Part shown: piece after piece, positions 1 to 12,124 of the stretch
How the letters are laid out: every line of letters starts with the position of its first letter
How positions within the stretch are numbered: position 1 is the stretch's first letter
NCBI RefSeq assembly: GCF_018294505.1
Contig: NC_057810.1
Span: 206,540,113-206,604,112 of the forward strand
Origin: Triticum aestivum
Taxonomy: Eukaryota > Streptophyta > Magnoliopsida > Poales > Poaceae
Length of the DNA: 64,000 nucleotides
Direction: 5' to 3'
Notes under the pieces: model-generated
What the model saw: the letters and a program-made list of their open reading frames with translations, nothing else
Told to the model about the DNA's origin: nothing
Database searches by the model: none
Translations under genes and position numbers: made by a program

Positions 1-1103
1 CCCTACAGCCCATGTGGCCCCCGGGGATGGGTGGCCCCACCCGGTGGGCCCCCGGGACCCTTCCGGTGGTCCCGGTACAATACCGATAACCCCGAAACTT
101 GTCCCGACGCCCGAAACAGGACTTCCCATATATAAATCTTTACCTCCAGACCATTCCGGAACTCCTCGTGACGTCCGGGATCTCATCCGGGACTCCGAAC
201 AACATTCGGGTTACTGCATATACATATCCCTACAACCCTAGCGTCACTGAACCTTAAGTGTGTAGACCCTACGGGTTCGGGAGACATGTAGACATGACCG
301 AGATCGCTCTCCGGTAAATAACCAACAGCGGGATCTAGATATCCATGTTGGCTTCCACATGCTCCACGATGATCTCATCGGATGAACCACGATGTCGAGG
401 ATTTAATCAACCCCGTATGCAATTCCCTTTGTCAATCGGTATGTTACTTGCCCGAGACTCGATCGTCGGTATCCCAATACCTTGTTCAATCTCGTTACCG
501 GCAAGTCACTTTACTCGTACCGCAATGCATGATCCCGTGACCAGACACTTGGTCACTTTGAGCTCATAATGATGATGCATTACCGAGTGGGCCCAGTGAT
601 ACCTCTCCGTTATCCGGAGTGACAAATCCCAGTCTCGATCCGCATAAAACAATAGATACTTTCGGAGATACCTGTAATGCACCTTTATAGTCACCCAGTT
701 ACGTTGTGACGTTTGATACACCCAAAGCACTCCTACGGTATCCAGGAGTTACACGCTCTCATGGTCAAAGGAAGAGATACTTGACATTGGCAAAGCTCTA
801 GCAAACGAACTACACGATCTTTGTACTATGCTTAGGATTGGGTCTTGTCCATCACATCATTCTCCTAATGATGTGATCCCGTTATCAATGACATCCAATG
901 TCCATAGCCAGGAAACCATGACTATCTATTGATCAACGAGCTAGTCAACTAGAGGCTTACTAGGGACATGTTGGTGTCTGTTATTCACACATGTATTATG
1001 ATTTCCGGATAATACAATTATAGCATGAATAAAGACAATTATCATGAACAAAGAAATATAATAATAATGCTTTTATTATTTCCTCTAGGGCATATTTCCA
1101 ACA
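1..1103 (-). repeat. 3' LTR of copia A (partial)
   Basis: Near-identical to 6851-7954. On the minus strand it starts TGTTGGAAATATGCCC at 1103, directly after the polypurine tract. About 640 bp of it lie beyond the window start, judging from the 1740-bp partner LTR. Confidence 0.93.
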
Positions 1104-1117
1104 GTCTCCCACTTGCA
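1104..1117 (-). promoter_or_regulatory. polypurine tract of copia A
   Basis: Minus strand reads TGCAAGTGGGAGAC immediately upstream of the 3' LTR. This purine-rich primer for plus-strand DNA synthesis is also present, identical, in copia C (33642-33655). Confidence 0.85.
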
Positions 1118-1135
1118 CTAGAGTCAATAATCTAG

Positions 1136-4100
1136 TTACATTGTGATGAATCGAACACCCATGGAATTCTGGTGTTGATCATGTTTTGCTCTAGGGAGAG
1201 GTTTAGTCAACGGATCCGCTACATTCAGGTCCGTATGTACTTTACAAATCTCTATGTCTCCATCTTGAACATTTTCACGGATGGAGTTGAAGCGACGCTT
1301 GATGTGCCTTGTCTTCTTGTGAAACCTGGGCTCCTTGGCAAGTGCAATAGCTCCAGTGTTGTCACAGAAGAGCTTGATCGGCCCCGACGCATTGGGTATG
1401 ACTCCTAGGTCGGTGATGAACTCCTTCATCCAAATTGCTTCATGTGCTACCTCCGAGGCTGCCACGTACTCCGCTTCACATGTAGATCCCGCCACGACGC
1501 TCTGCTTGCAACTGCACCAGCTTACTGCCCCACCATTCAAAATATACACGTATCCGATTTGTGAATTAGAGTCATCCAGATCTGTGTTGAAGCTAGCGTC
1601 GACGTAACCTTTTACGACGAGCTCTTCGTCACCTCCATAAACGAGAAACATTTCCTTAGTCCTTTTCAGGTACCTCGGGAAATTCTTGACCGCTGTCCAG
1701 TGTTCCTTGCCGGGATTACTTTGGTACCTTCCTACCAAACTTACGGCAAGGTTTACATCAGGTCTGGTACACAGCATGGCATACATAATAGAACCTATGG
1801 CTGATGCATAGGGGATGACGCTCATCTCTTCTATATCTTCTGCCGTGGTCGGACATTGAGATGAGCTCAATTTCACACCTTGCAAAACAGGCAAGAACCC
1901 TTTCTTGGACTGATCCATTTTGAACTTCTTCAAAATCTTATCAAGGTATGTGCTTTGTGAAAGACCTATGAGGCGTCTTGATCTATCCCTATAGATCTTG
2001 ATGCCCAATATATAAGCAGCTTCTCCAAGGTCCTTCATTGAAAAACTCTTATTCAAGTAGGCCTTGATGTTGTCCAAGAGTTCTATATCATTTCCCATCA
2101 AAAGTATGTCATCTACATATAATATGAGAAATGCTATAGAGCTCCCACTCACTTTCTTGTAAACACAGGCTTCTCCATAAGTCTATGTAAACCCAAACGC
2201 TTTGATCATCTCATCAAAACGAATGTTCCAACTCCGAGATGCTTGCACCAGCCCATAAATCGAGCGTTGGAGCCTGCACACCTTGTCAGCATTTTTAGGA
2301 TCGACAAAACCTTCCGGCTGCATCATATACAATTCTTCCTTAAGGAAACCATTAAGGAATGACGTTTTGACGTCCATTTGCCAAATTTCATAATCATAAA
2401 ATGCGACAATTGCTAACATGATTCGGACGGACTTCAGCTTCGCTACCGGTGAGAAAGTCTCATCGTAGTCAACCCCTTGAACTTGTCGATAACCCTTAGC
2501 GACAAGCCGAGCTTTATAGATGGTCACATTACCATCCGCGTCTGTCTTCTTCTTAAAGATCCATTTATTTTCTATGGCTCGCCGTTCTACGGGCAAGTCA
2601 GTCAAAGTCCATACTTCGTTTTCATACATGGATCCTATCTCGGATTTCATGGCCTCTAGCCATTTGTCGGAATCCGGGCCCGCCATCGCTTCTTCATAGT
2701 TCGAAGGTTCACCGTTGTCCAACAACATGATTTCCAAGACAGGGTTGCCGTACCATTCTGGTGCGGAACGTGTCCTTGTGGACCTTCGAATTTCAGTAGG
2801 AGCTTGATCAGAAGTATCTTGATCATTAATAACTTCCTCTCTAGTTGGTGCAAGTGCCTCAGGAACATTTTCTTGAGTTGCGCCATTTACCGGTTCAAGA
2901 GGCAATACTTCATCAAGTTCTACTTTCCTCCCACTTACTTCTTTCGAGAGAAACTCTTTCTCTAGAAAGGATCCATTCCTGGCAACAAAGATCTTGCCTT
3001 CGGATCTGAGGTAGAAGGTATACCCATAAGTTTCTTTAGGGTATCCTATGAAGACGCATTTTTCCGACTTGGGTTCGAGCTTTTCAGGTTGAAGTTTCTT
3101 GACATAAGCATCGCATCCCCAAACTTTTAGAAACGACAGCTTAGGTTTCTTCCCAAACCATAATTCATACGGTGTCGTCTCAACGGATTTCGACAGAGCC
3201 CTATTTAAAGTGAATGCGGCAGTCTCTAAAGCATAGCCCCAAAAGGATAGCGGTAAATCGGTAAGAGACATCATAGATCGCACCATATCTAATAGAGTGC
3301 GATTACGACGTTCGGACACACCATTACGCTGAGGTGTTCCAGGCGGCGTGAGTTGTGAAACTATTCCACATTTTCTTAAGTGTGTGCCAAATTCGTGACT
3401 CAAGTATTCTCCTCCACGATCTGATCGTAGAAACTTGATTTTCCTGTCACGTTGATTTTCAACTTCACTCTGAAATTCCTTGAACTTTTCAAAGGTCTCA
3501 GACTTGTGTTTCATTAAGTAGACATACCCATATCTACTCAAGTCATCAGTGAGGGTGAGAACATAACGATAGCCACCGCGAGCCTCAACACTCATTGGAC
3601 CGCACACATCAGTATGTATGATTTCCAATAAGTTGGTTGCTCGCTCCATTGTTCCTGAGAACGGAGTCTTGGTCATTTTTCCCATGAGGCATGGTTCGCA
3701 CGTGTCAAATGATTCATAATCAAGAGACTCTAAAAGTCCATCTGCATGGAGCTTCTTCATGCGTTTGACACCTATGTGACCAAGGCGGCAGTGCCACAAG
3801 TATGTGGGACTATCGTTATCAACTTTACATCTTTTGGTACTCACACTATGAACATGTGTAGTAATACGCTCGAGATTCATTAAGAATAAACCATTGACTA
3901 TCGGAGCATGACCATAAAACATATCTCTCATATAAATAGAACAACCATTATTCTCAGATTTAAATGAGTAGCCATCTCGTATTAAACGAGATCCTGATAC
4001 AATGTTCATGCTCAAACTTGGCACTAAATAACAATTATTGAGGTTTATAACTAATCCCGTAGGTAAATGTAGAGGTAGCGTGCCGACGGCGATCACATCG

Positions 4101-5119
4101 ACCTTGGAACCATTCCCGACGCGCATCGTCACCTCGTCCCTCTCCAGTTTTCGTTTATTCCGCAGCTCCTGCGGTGAGTTACAAATATGAGCAACGACAC
4201 CGGTATCAAATACCCAGGAGTTACTACGAGTACTGGTAAGGTACACATCAATTACATGTATATCAAATATACCTTTGGTGTTGCCGGCCTTCTTGTCCGC
4301 TAAGTATTTGGGGCAGTTCCGCTTCCAGTGACCACTTTCCTTGCAATAAAAGCACTCAGTCTCGGGCTTGGGTCCATTCTTTGGCTTCTTCCCGGCAGCT
4401 TGCTTGCTGGGCGCGGCAACTTCCTTGCCGTCCTTCTTGAAGTTCTTTTTACCCTTGCCCTTCTTGAACTTAGTGGTTTTATTCATCATCAACACTTGAT
4501 GTTCCTTCTTGACTTCTACCTCTGCTGATTTCAGCATTACAAATACTTCAGGAATGGTCTTTACCATCCCCTGCATATTGAAGTTCATCACAAAGCTCTT
4601 GTAGCTTGGTGGAAGCGACTGGAGGATTCTGTCAATGACCGCCTCATCCGGGAGATTAACTCCCAGCTGAGTCAAGCGGTTATGTAACCCAGACATAGTG
4701 AGTATGTGCTCACTGACAGAACTATTTTCCTCCATCTTACAGCTGAAGAATTTGTCGGAGACTTCATATCTCTCGACCCGGGCATGAGCTTGAAAAACCA
4801 TTTTCAGCTCTTCGAACATCTCATATGCTCCATGTCTCTCAAAACGCTTTTGGAGCCCCGGCTCTAGGCTGTAAAGCATGTCGCACTGAACGAGGGAGTA
4901 GTCATCGGAACGTGCCTGCCAAGCGTTCATAACGTCTTGTTCTGCAGGGAGAACAGGTGCGTCACCCAGCGGTGCTTGTAGGACATAATCTTTCTTGGCA
5001 GCTATGAGGATGATCCTCAAGTTCCGGACCCAGTCCGTATAGTTGCTGCCATCGTCTTTCAGCTTGGTTTTCTCTAGGAACGCGTTGAAATTGAATAGGC
5101 CATTTGATCTACAGGACAT
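1136..5119 (-). pseudogene. copia A gag-pol polyprotein, single in-frame nonsense codon
   Basis: Encodes structural protein and enzymes for retrotransposition. The upstream open stretch (2183-5119, 978 codons) shows a gag domain (residues ~1-230), a CCHC zinc knuckle (CX2CX4HX4C, ~255-268), an aspartic protease with WVFDTG (~301), a GAG-pre-integrase HLGH-like region (~440), and the integrase core with HTDVCGP (~500), RSDRGGEY (~565) and the catalytic Glu in NGVSERRN (~597). The start of reverse transcriptase follows (~845 on). The same frame continues at 1136-2152 with the RT catalytic YVDD box and an RNase H-like region. The two parts are separated only by one TAG (2168-2170 region to 2182), at a position where copia C has a Gln codon, and no frameshift is needed. 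The start ATG at 5119 lies at the usual MSC/MAR-type N-terminus of this group. With one nonsense codon, the element is non-autonomous as sequenced, but otherwise unusually intact. Confidence 0.92.
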
Positions 5120-6200
5120 ATTGTAAAGATTTTAGACTAAGTTCATGATAATTAAGTTCATCTAATCAAATTATTAATGAACTCCCACTCAGATTAGACA
5201 TCCCTCTAGTCATCTAAGTGTTACACGATCCGAGTCGACTAGGCCATGTCCGATTAACACGTGAGACGGACTAGTCATCGCCGGTGAACATCTTCATGTT
5301 GATCGTATCTTCCATACGACTCGTGTTCGACCTTTCGGTCTCTGTGTTCCGAGGCCATGTCTTCACATGCTAGGCTCATCAAGTTAACCCTAAGTGTTTT
5401 TGCATGTGTAAAACTTCTTACACCCGTTGTATGTGAACGTAAGAATCTATCACACCCGGTTAACACGTGGTGCTTCAAAACGACGAACTGTAGCAACGGT
5501 GCACAGTTAGGGGAGAACACTTCTTGAAATTGTTGTAAGGGATCATCTTATTCACTATCGTCGTTCTAAGTAAACAAGATGCAAAACATGATAAACATCA
5601 CATGCAATCAAATAATAATAGTGACATGATATGGCCAATATCACATAGCTCCTTTGATCTCCATCTTGGGGCTCCATGATCATCCTTTCACCGTCATACT
5701 CATCGACATGTAAGTTGTGATTCCTATTACAGTAGAATGAACATCTCATACATCACATATAGATCATTCATCATTCATCACAACTTTGTCCATATCACAT
5801 CACATAGCATACCCTGCAAAAACAAGTTAGACGTTCTCTAATTGTTGTTTGCATGTTTTACGTGGCTGCCATGGGTTTCTAGCAAGAACGTTTCTTACCT
5901 ACGCAAAGACCACAACATGATATGCCAATTGCTATTTACCCTTCATAAGGACCCTTTTCATCGAATCTGATCCGACTAAAGTAGGAGAGACAGACACCCG
6001 CTGGCCACCTTATGCAACTAGTGCATGTCAGTCGGTGGAACCTGTCTCACGTAAGAGTACGTGTAAGATTGGTCTGGGCCGCTTCATCCCACGATGCCGC
6101 CGAATCAAGATAAGACTAGTAACGGCAAGCATATTGAACAAAATCAACGCCCACAACTACTTTGTGTTCTACTCGTGCAAGAGAACTACGCATAGACCTA
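5120..6200 (-). other. copia A 5' leader, noncoding
   Basis: About 1.1 kb between the primer binding site and the gag start. No convincing ORF; the equivalent leader of copia C is at 28433-29645 and is recognisably similar (e.g. the shared text around the CACCCGGT and GTTGTTTGCATG stretches). It would hold the packaging and dimerisation signals, but none can be delimited from sequence alone. Confidence 0.7.
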
Positions 6201-6213
6201 GCTCATGATGCCA
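6201..6213 (-). promoter_or_regulatory. primer binding site of copia A
   Basis: Minus strand TGGCATCATGAGC one base after the LTR end. This resembles TGGTATCAGAGC, the complement of the 3' end of initiator methionine tRNA used by plant copia elements, with a few mismatches. Confidence 0.8.
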
Positions 6214-6214
6214 C

Positions 6215-7954
6215 TGTTGGGGAACGTTGCAGAAAACAAAAAATTTCCTACGGTTTCACCAAGATCCATCTATGAGTTCATCTAGCAACGAGTGATTAGA
6301 TGCATCTACATACCTTGTAGATCGCGAGTGGAAGCGTTCAAGGAACGGGGATGATGTAGTCGAACACGATGTGATTCAAATCACCGATGATCTTAGCACC
6401 GAACGGACGGTGCCTCCGCGTTCAACACACGTACGGAACGGATGACGTCTCCTCCTTTCTTGATCCAGCAAGGGGGGAGGAGAGGTTGAGGGAGATGGCA
6501 CCAGCAGCAGCACGACGGCGTGGTGTTGATGGAGCTGCAGTACTCCGGCAGGGCTACGCCAAGCACTATGGAGGAGGAGGAGGTGTTGGAGATGGAGAAG
6601 GAGGCAACCAAAGGCCTGGGGTAGGTTTGCTCCTCCGTTTCCCCACTATATATAGGGCCAAGGGAGAGGGTGAGGCGCAGCCCTTGCCCCTTCCTCCAAG
6701 GAAGGGTGCGGCCAAGGGGGGGGGGGAGTCCATCCTCCCCAAGGCACCTCGGAGGTGCCTTCCCCCTTTAGGACTCTCCCCTTTTTTCTTCTCTTGGCGC
6801 ATGGGCCTCTTGGGGCTGGTGCCCTTGGCCCATGTAGGCCAAGGCGCACCCCCTACAGCCCATGTGGCCCCCGGGGATGGGTGGCCCCACCCGGTGGGCC
6901 CCTGGGACCCTTCCGGTGGTCCCGGTACAATACCGATAACCCCGAAACTTGTCCTGACGCCCGAAACAGGACTTCCCATATATAAATCTTTACCTCCGGA
7001 CCATTCCGGAAACTCCTCGTGACGTCCGGGATCTCATCCGGGACTCCGAACAACATTCGGGTTACTGCATATACATATCCCTACAACCCTAGCGTCACTG
7101 AACCTTAAGTGTGTAGACCCTACGGGTTCGGGAGACATGTAGACATGACCGAGATCGCTCTCTGGTCAATAACCAACAGCGGGATCTGGATATCCATGTT
7201 GGATCCCACATGCTCCACGATGATCTCATCGGATGAACCACGATGTCGAGGATTTAATCAACCCCGTATGCAATTCCCTTTGTCAATCGGTATGTTACTT
7301 GCCCGAGACTCGATCGTCGGTATCCCAATACCTTGTTCAATCTCGTTACCGGCAAGTCACTTTACTCGTACCGCAATGCATGATCCCGTGACCAGACACT
7401 TGGTCACTTTGAGCTCATAATGATGATGCATTACCGAGTGGGCCCAGTGATACCTCTCCGTTATCCGGAGTGACAAATCCCAGTCTCGATCCGCATAAAA
7501 CAATAGATACTTTCGGAGATACCTGTAATGCACCTTTATAGTAACCCAGTTACGTTGTGACGTTTGATACACCCAAAGCACTCCTACGGTATCCAGGAGT
7601 TACACGCTCTCATGGTCAAAGGAAGAGATACTTGACATTGGCAAAGCTCTAGCAAACGAACTACACGATCTTTGTACTATGCTTAGGATTGGGTCTTGTC
7701 CATCACATCATTCTCCTAATGATGTGATCCCGTTATCAATGACATCCAATGTCCATAGCCAGGAAACCATGACTATCTATTGATCAACGAGCTAGTCAAC
7801 TAGAGGCTTACTAGGGACATGTTGGTGTCTGTTATTCACACATGTATTACGATTTCCGGATAATACAATTATAGCATGAATAAAGACAATTATCATGAAC
7901 AAAGAAATATAATAATAATGCTTTTATTATTGCCTCTAGGGCATATTTCCAACA
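6215..7954 (-). repeat. 5' LTR of copia A (1740 bp)
   Basis: Bounded by TGTT...AACA. On the minus strand a TATA-like CTATATATAG lies near 6646-6655, a plausible promoter for genomic RNA. Several open frames (e.g. 6387-7022 on the plus strand) run through the GC-rich LTR and are not genes. Confidence 0.93.
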
Positions 7955-9607
7955 GGTGCAGCCCCTAGTGTTCGGAAGGCCGAACTAGGGGCTCTATTGG
8001 CGCCTGATCGGAAAACCAATCCATCGCAGTCTGCATTTATGATGGCGTTGTGCGGAATAAATCTTTAAGGATTTTACAACCTCTCGAACAGCTGACCGGC
8101 TCTCGCTGCATCATGACAGTTAGTTTTCGGCTTTCTCTACTGAGGTGCTCGTCCAGTAGAACCGGGACACAATCGCAGTAGTTCTCCCAGCGCTACCTTA
8201 GCCGACGGAATGGAATGTAAGGTACCAAAACATGGGAGTCGGGCAAACCCAACCAATGACCCAAGACATGATTCGGAGCTGATGCATATAGTGCTATAAG
8301 TTCGGGGTGCCGAGCGACCGAGAAGGTGGTCGGACTTCGTTGCCATATTGTGAAGCCCCTGGCATACCCAGGCGTAACACGAAGCGCAGCTGTCGTATTG
8401 TGGCAAAGAGGCGTCGATGATAAACGACGGTCGGTGCATGTTATTTAAGTCTACGCAGTGCAGTAGGATGATATGTCTATGCAGATGAGTGCGATTTATG
8501 ATTATGAAAAAGGGATAGTTTTTTGGCCGAACCTGTGATGGGGCCGGACTGGAGGGGGCTGTGAATGGATCGAAAGTGAATCCGAACTGCCTTCTACCTG
8601 CATGGTCCTGTCCTTGTGTGTCCGGGCCGATTCCATGCCGCCAATCCTGTTCTGCATAAAAGTTAGTTTGTGAAGGTAAATGCTCAGAGGCAACCGAGCG
8701 TCCTCCCGTGGTTGGTATAAAGGTTCCTGATCGGACCCTAGTGAGCCCAGCCGCTATATCGAGAAGTAGCCCGGACTCCTCAGTTGGTGTCCGGAGAGTT
8801 GGCTGTCATATCAAAATATTGATGGGCATGCGCGACTTGCTACTCTGGCAGCTGTATGATTTCCGCTCTAGTGGCGGGTTTCGGCCTTGTACGTAGGCGT
8901 GAGTATATCACTGGTGTTGGCCTTATGGTTTACCACGTGGGATCTAGTCGACATGGTTCATCCCGTTAGCCGACGGTGAGTTACCGTAAGAGGGGAATGT
9001 GCTGATGATGTGGCGTTTTTTGGTTATCTGAGAACAACCGTTAGGGCGGTGGGCCAATGAACTTGGCCTTTGCACCTGACCTCTTGTAGAAGGTGTTACT
9101 TGTGGATTCATACCCGCGGGGGCTTTATATGTCATGGAGCCCCTGGACTACTAGGTCTGGGGGTACGACAATTGAATTGTTGTGGTTTGTATGGTAGGGG
9201 GCGATCGGCCGTACTGTTGTGCTCTAGGGGGGGTATCTTGACTAGACGCCCCCCTTCATTGTTTCCGGCACACGACTGGTCGCTTTGTTTTGGAGATCCG
9301 ACATTCTTTATTGGTATGTTTTGCCGTCCTTTTGGGAGTACTGTGAATTTCGCATGGCTGGTCGAGTTTGTAGCTTGGGCCGAATAGGCTTGAGCTGTTC
9401 TTTGTCCTTTGACCAGACTTTGAGTTGCTGGACTTGGCACCAGCGCCCCTGACTTGACGTTTATGACCATTGCACTGAGGCTTGAGGATGCCTCTTCGTG
9501 TGTCCTTCTTACTGTCTTGGACCGTAGTGGTGTGCGGACGTCGGGTTGTGTGCCTTTGGATCGCTTACTTGGGTTGAGATAGCCGATTGTGCCGCATATG
9601 CCCTTTG
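7955..9607 (-). other. degraded gag/leader-distal part of gypsy B
   Basis: About 1.65 kb between copia A and the readable gag. Short minus-strand open stretches (9132-9653, 8944-9135, 8502-8693, 8137-8439) shift among frames and carry low-complexity, polar protein text that looks like a continuation of the disordered gag N-terminus broken by stops and frameshifts. No zinc knuckle, protease or RT motif was found. Confidence 0.45.
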
Positions 9608-10846
9608 TTAGGGCGGTCGAGTCCGTACTTCGGTGGCCAGGATCTTGGTCCACCTATCCATTAGAAAATCATTGTCGACTTTAAGCTGCTCTTGCTTCCT
9701 TTGCAGGCTCCTTGCCGTGGCCATGAGCCGTTGCTTGAAGCGAACTTGTTCCGCTGGATCTTCAGGCACGCTGAATTCGTCGTTGCCGAGGCTTACCTCA
9801 TCTTCGAAGGGGGATGTATGGTTGTCCCTCTCCAAGTATCCCACTGTGGCCTGTCCGGCCTGCTTGAAGGTAGGCTGTTCAGGGTTGTATTCCTCTTCGG
9901 TACTATCCGGATTGCTTTTATCTCCAGGGCCGATATTGATTTGGCGGGGCTTGGAACGGCGCTGAAGGCGCCCATGCCTAGCTTTTCCCCCTGAGGGGTT
10001 ATCCTCTGTTGCCTCATCGCCATTGGTTTCCTTCGGAGTGTCCATCATGTATATATCGTATGACCAGGTGGGCGTCCACCGCCCTATGATCGGTGGCTCC
10101 TGTATGTCTCCTGCATCATCGTCCCTACCGTCGATATCTTCGGAGTAGAAGTTGAGCACGTCGGCTAAATCGTCGATCGTGGCAATGAAGTGGGTGGTGG
10201 GTGGGTAACAAACTCCTTCGTCGCCTGCTTCCCACTCAGGCCGGACAGAGTTCGCCCCAGAGCCTCCTGATACAAAGAGAGACTTTAATGAGTTCAACAT
10301 GTCGCCAAAGGGCGAGTGCTGGAAGATGTCCGCAGCGGTAAACTCCATTACCGGAACCCAACCTGGCTTGACTGGCTCGAGGGTATGCGGACCGGGACTA
10401 ATAACCGGATACAAGTTCGGTGGCCCGAGGTTATAGGCCTCAATAGGGATGAGACCTGTTTTCGGCTCCACCGCCGATGAATATGCGGCCCGTGGGGCGG
10501 GGTCCACTCCTCCGTCCTTAGGCGACGCAACCTGTTCCGAATTTAGATCCGGGGCTATTGCAGGGATGGTATCCCGATCATTGTCCGATAGCAGGTCTAG
10601 GCCGTGCTCGTCGTGGCTGTCCGGCGCTCCTGGCACAGGGCCGAGTCCGTCGAAGATCAAGTCTCCGGGAGTATCCGCCGTGTAGTTCAAGTTTCCGAAC
10701 CTGATCCGGTGACCAGGGGCGTAGCTGTCGATCTGCTCCACATGGCCAAGCGAATTGGCCCGCAGTGCAAAGCCGCCGAACACAAAGATCTGTCCGGGGA
10801 GAAAAGTCTCACCCTAGACCGTGTTGTTGACGATTGAAGACGCCAT
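9608..10846 (-). pseudogene. gypsy B gag N-terminal region, broken
   Basis: Minus-strand frame with a likely true start at 10846-10844 (reading MASSIVNNTV), then an in-frame TAG at 10816-10814, then an open run of ~390 codons to 9608. The protein is acidic, rich in Asp/Glu/Pro/Ser, with DSEDIDG-like acidic patches and a short charged helix near the end (RFKQRLMATARSLQRKQEQL). It resembles the long disordered gag leaders of Triticeae gypsy elements. It starts 47 bp after the LTR, as expected for gag. Beyond the stop near 9608 a shift to the next frame (9132-9653) continues similar text. No enzymatic motif is present. Function is inferred from position and family resemblance only. Confidence 0.6.
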
Positions 10847-10893
10847 CAAGCCTCAAAGTGACGACACAGAGGAACTCTCAATGAAAGCACCAA

Positions 10894-11374
10894 TGCCGGT
10901 GTCAAAACCGGTGGATCTCGGGTAGGGGGTCCCGATCTGTGCGTCTTAGGCTGATGGTAACAGGAAGCAAGGGACACAATGTTTACCCAGGTTCGGGCCC
11001 TCTCGATGGAGGTAAACCCTACTTCCTGCTTGATTAATATTGAAGATATGAGTAGTACAAGAGTAGATCTACCATGAGATCGTAGAGGCTAAACCCTAAG
11101 AGCTAGCCTATGATGCTATGATTGTAATTGTGATCGGCCTTCTAAGGACCATCCTCTCTGGTTTATATAGACACCGGAGAGGGTTAGGGTTTACATGGAG
11201 TCGGTTACAAGGAAGGAAACATAATATCCGGATCGCCAAGCTTGTCTTCCACGCAAAGGAGAGTCCCATCCGGACACGAGCCGAAGTCTTGAGTCTTGTA
11301 TCCTCACGCTTCAATAGTCCGGACGATGTATATAGTCCTGCTGTCCGAATACCCCCCAATCCAGGACTCCCTCA
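10894..11374 (-). repeat. 5' LTR of gypsy B (481 bp)
   Basis: Plus strand runs TGCCGGTGTCAAAACC...GGACTCCCTCA. It matches 61077-61558 and 61759-62239 along its full length. On the minus strand it starts TGAGGGAGTCC, contains a TATA-like box, and is followed at 10893-10875 by TTGGTGCTTTCATTGAGAG, the probable primer binding site region. Flanking CCCGG (11375-11379) is the candidate target duplication. Confidence 0.88.
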
Positions 11375-12064
11375 CCCGGGGCCTGAAGACGGTGGCAGGG
11401 CAACGCAGGAGAGTCGACGCGGCGTGGATCCAGCGGCAGCGCACCGCGAGAGGGCCGGCGCGGCGTGGATCCAGCGGCTGGGCGGCGCGGGAGGGCCGTT
11501 GCGGCCTGGATTCGTCACGGATCCCATCTAGCGTATGGTCATGGGAGGGGTGGCACCGTGGGTGAAGGAGAGGAGGCGCGCTGGCCGGACGGGGTGGAGT
11601 GGGGCAGGCGGCGGTAGGCGGTGGCCGGGGCAGGTGACGGTAGGTGGTGGCTGGGGGTGGGTCGCAGTGGGTGGTGGCTGGGGGCGGGTCACGGTGGGTG
11701 GTGGCTGGGGTCGGTGGCACGGGGAAGATGAGGGGGTGGCGGGCGATGGCGGGTGGTGGCCGGGGCGGGCGAGGAGGTAGTGGATCCGGCGAGGCATGGC
11801 CATGGCGCGGCCGGGGAGGAGCCAGTAGGGCAGTGGGTTCGGGTCACGGGGGATAAGGTGGAGGGAGTGGGATGGGTGCGGGAGAAACAAGGTGGAGGGG
11901 GTGGGGTGGTTTTTTTTCTGTTCTCGATGCGGTTCGGTTTGTTGTGCACTGTACGATGGAGTGTTAGCAGAATAAGGTGGGGATGTGCAGAATAAGGGTC
12001 TTAAGGGGTTTTATCATAATAGACCCACTATATATATACACACATATACATATACATATACAAA
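11375..12064. other. GC-rich flank, no gene recognised
   Basis: About 550 bp of very GC-rich DNA with GGTGG/GGGTCGC-type simple repetition (11600-11760), then AT-rich DNA ending in a TA/CA-rich tract (12029-12060). All frames are open because of composition; none resembles a known protein. Its character matches the GC-rich block at 16980-17767, but I could not align the two convincingly. Confidence 0.5.
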
Positions 12065-12106
12065 AACACTATTCTGATCACGGGATGAGAATAATATTCT
12101 GATCAC
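12065..12106 (+). repeat. left terminal inverted repeat
   Basis: Contains an 11-base direct repeat ATTCTGATCAC at 12071-12081 and 12096-12106 (25-bp spacing). Pairs with the reverse complement of 17791-17833 at about 70% of positions by eye, including the shared AGAATAAT core. Confidence 0.55.
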
Positions 12107-12124
12107 AACCTGACCTGCCCCGCT

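Larger units (their letters stand above)
1..7954 (-). mobile_element. copia LTR retrotransposon A (3' LTR truncated by window edge)
   Basis: An autonomous-type copia element lying on the minus strand. In element order it has a 5' LTR (6215-7954), a primer binding site (6201-6213), a ~1.1-kb leader, gag-pol (1136-5119), a polypurine tract (1104-1117) and a 3' LTR that runs off the left edge. Comparing the visible 3' LTR (1-1103) with the matching 5' LTR part (6851-7954) by eye gives about 11 substitutions and one 1-base indel, so ~99% identity; at the grass LTR rate often used (1.3e-8 per site per year) that is a few hundred thousand years. LTR ends TGTTGGAAATATGCCC and CCCCAACA resemble the Angela/BARE-1/WIS group. 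It is inserted in gypsy B; the candidate 5-bp target duplication on the right is GGTGC (7955-7959), and the left copy is outside the window. Confidence 0.93.
7955..11374 (-). mobile_element. gypsy element B, 5' portion only
   Basis: Minus-strand LTR element represented by its 5' LTR (10894-11374), a ~47-bp leader and a degraded gag. Copia A is inserted at its left side, so the rest (pol, 3' LTR) would lie left of the window. Its LTR is the same family as those at 61077-61558 and 61759-62239. Orientation is set by the gag start 47 bp inside the LTR on the minus strand and by TATA-like CTATATAAA on the minus strand of the LTR (near 11163-11172). I cannot name the family with certainty. Confidence 0.8.

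Noticed and set aside
6387..7022. 211-codon plus-strand ORF
   Set aside because: Lies wholly inside the 5' LTR of copia A and is partly repeated in the other LTR; composition-driven.
11118..11949. Overlapping ORFs on both strands
   Set aside because: Partly inside the gypsy B LTR, partly in GGTGG-type simple sequence.
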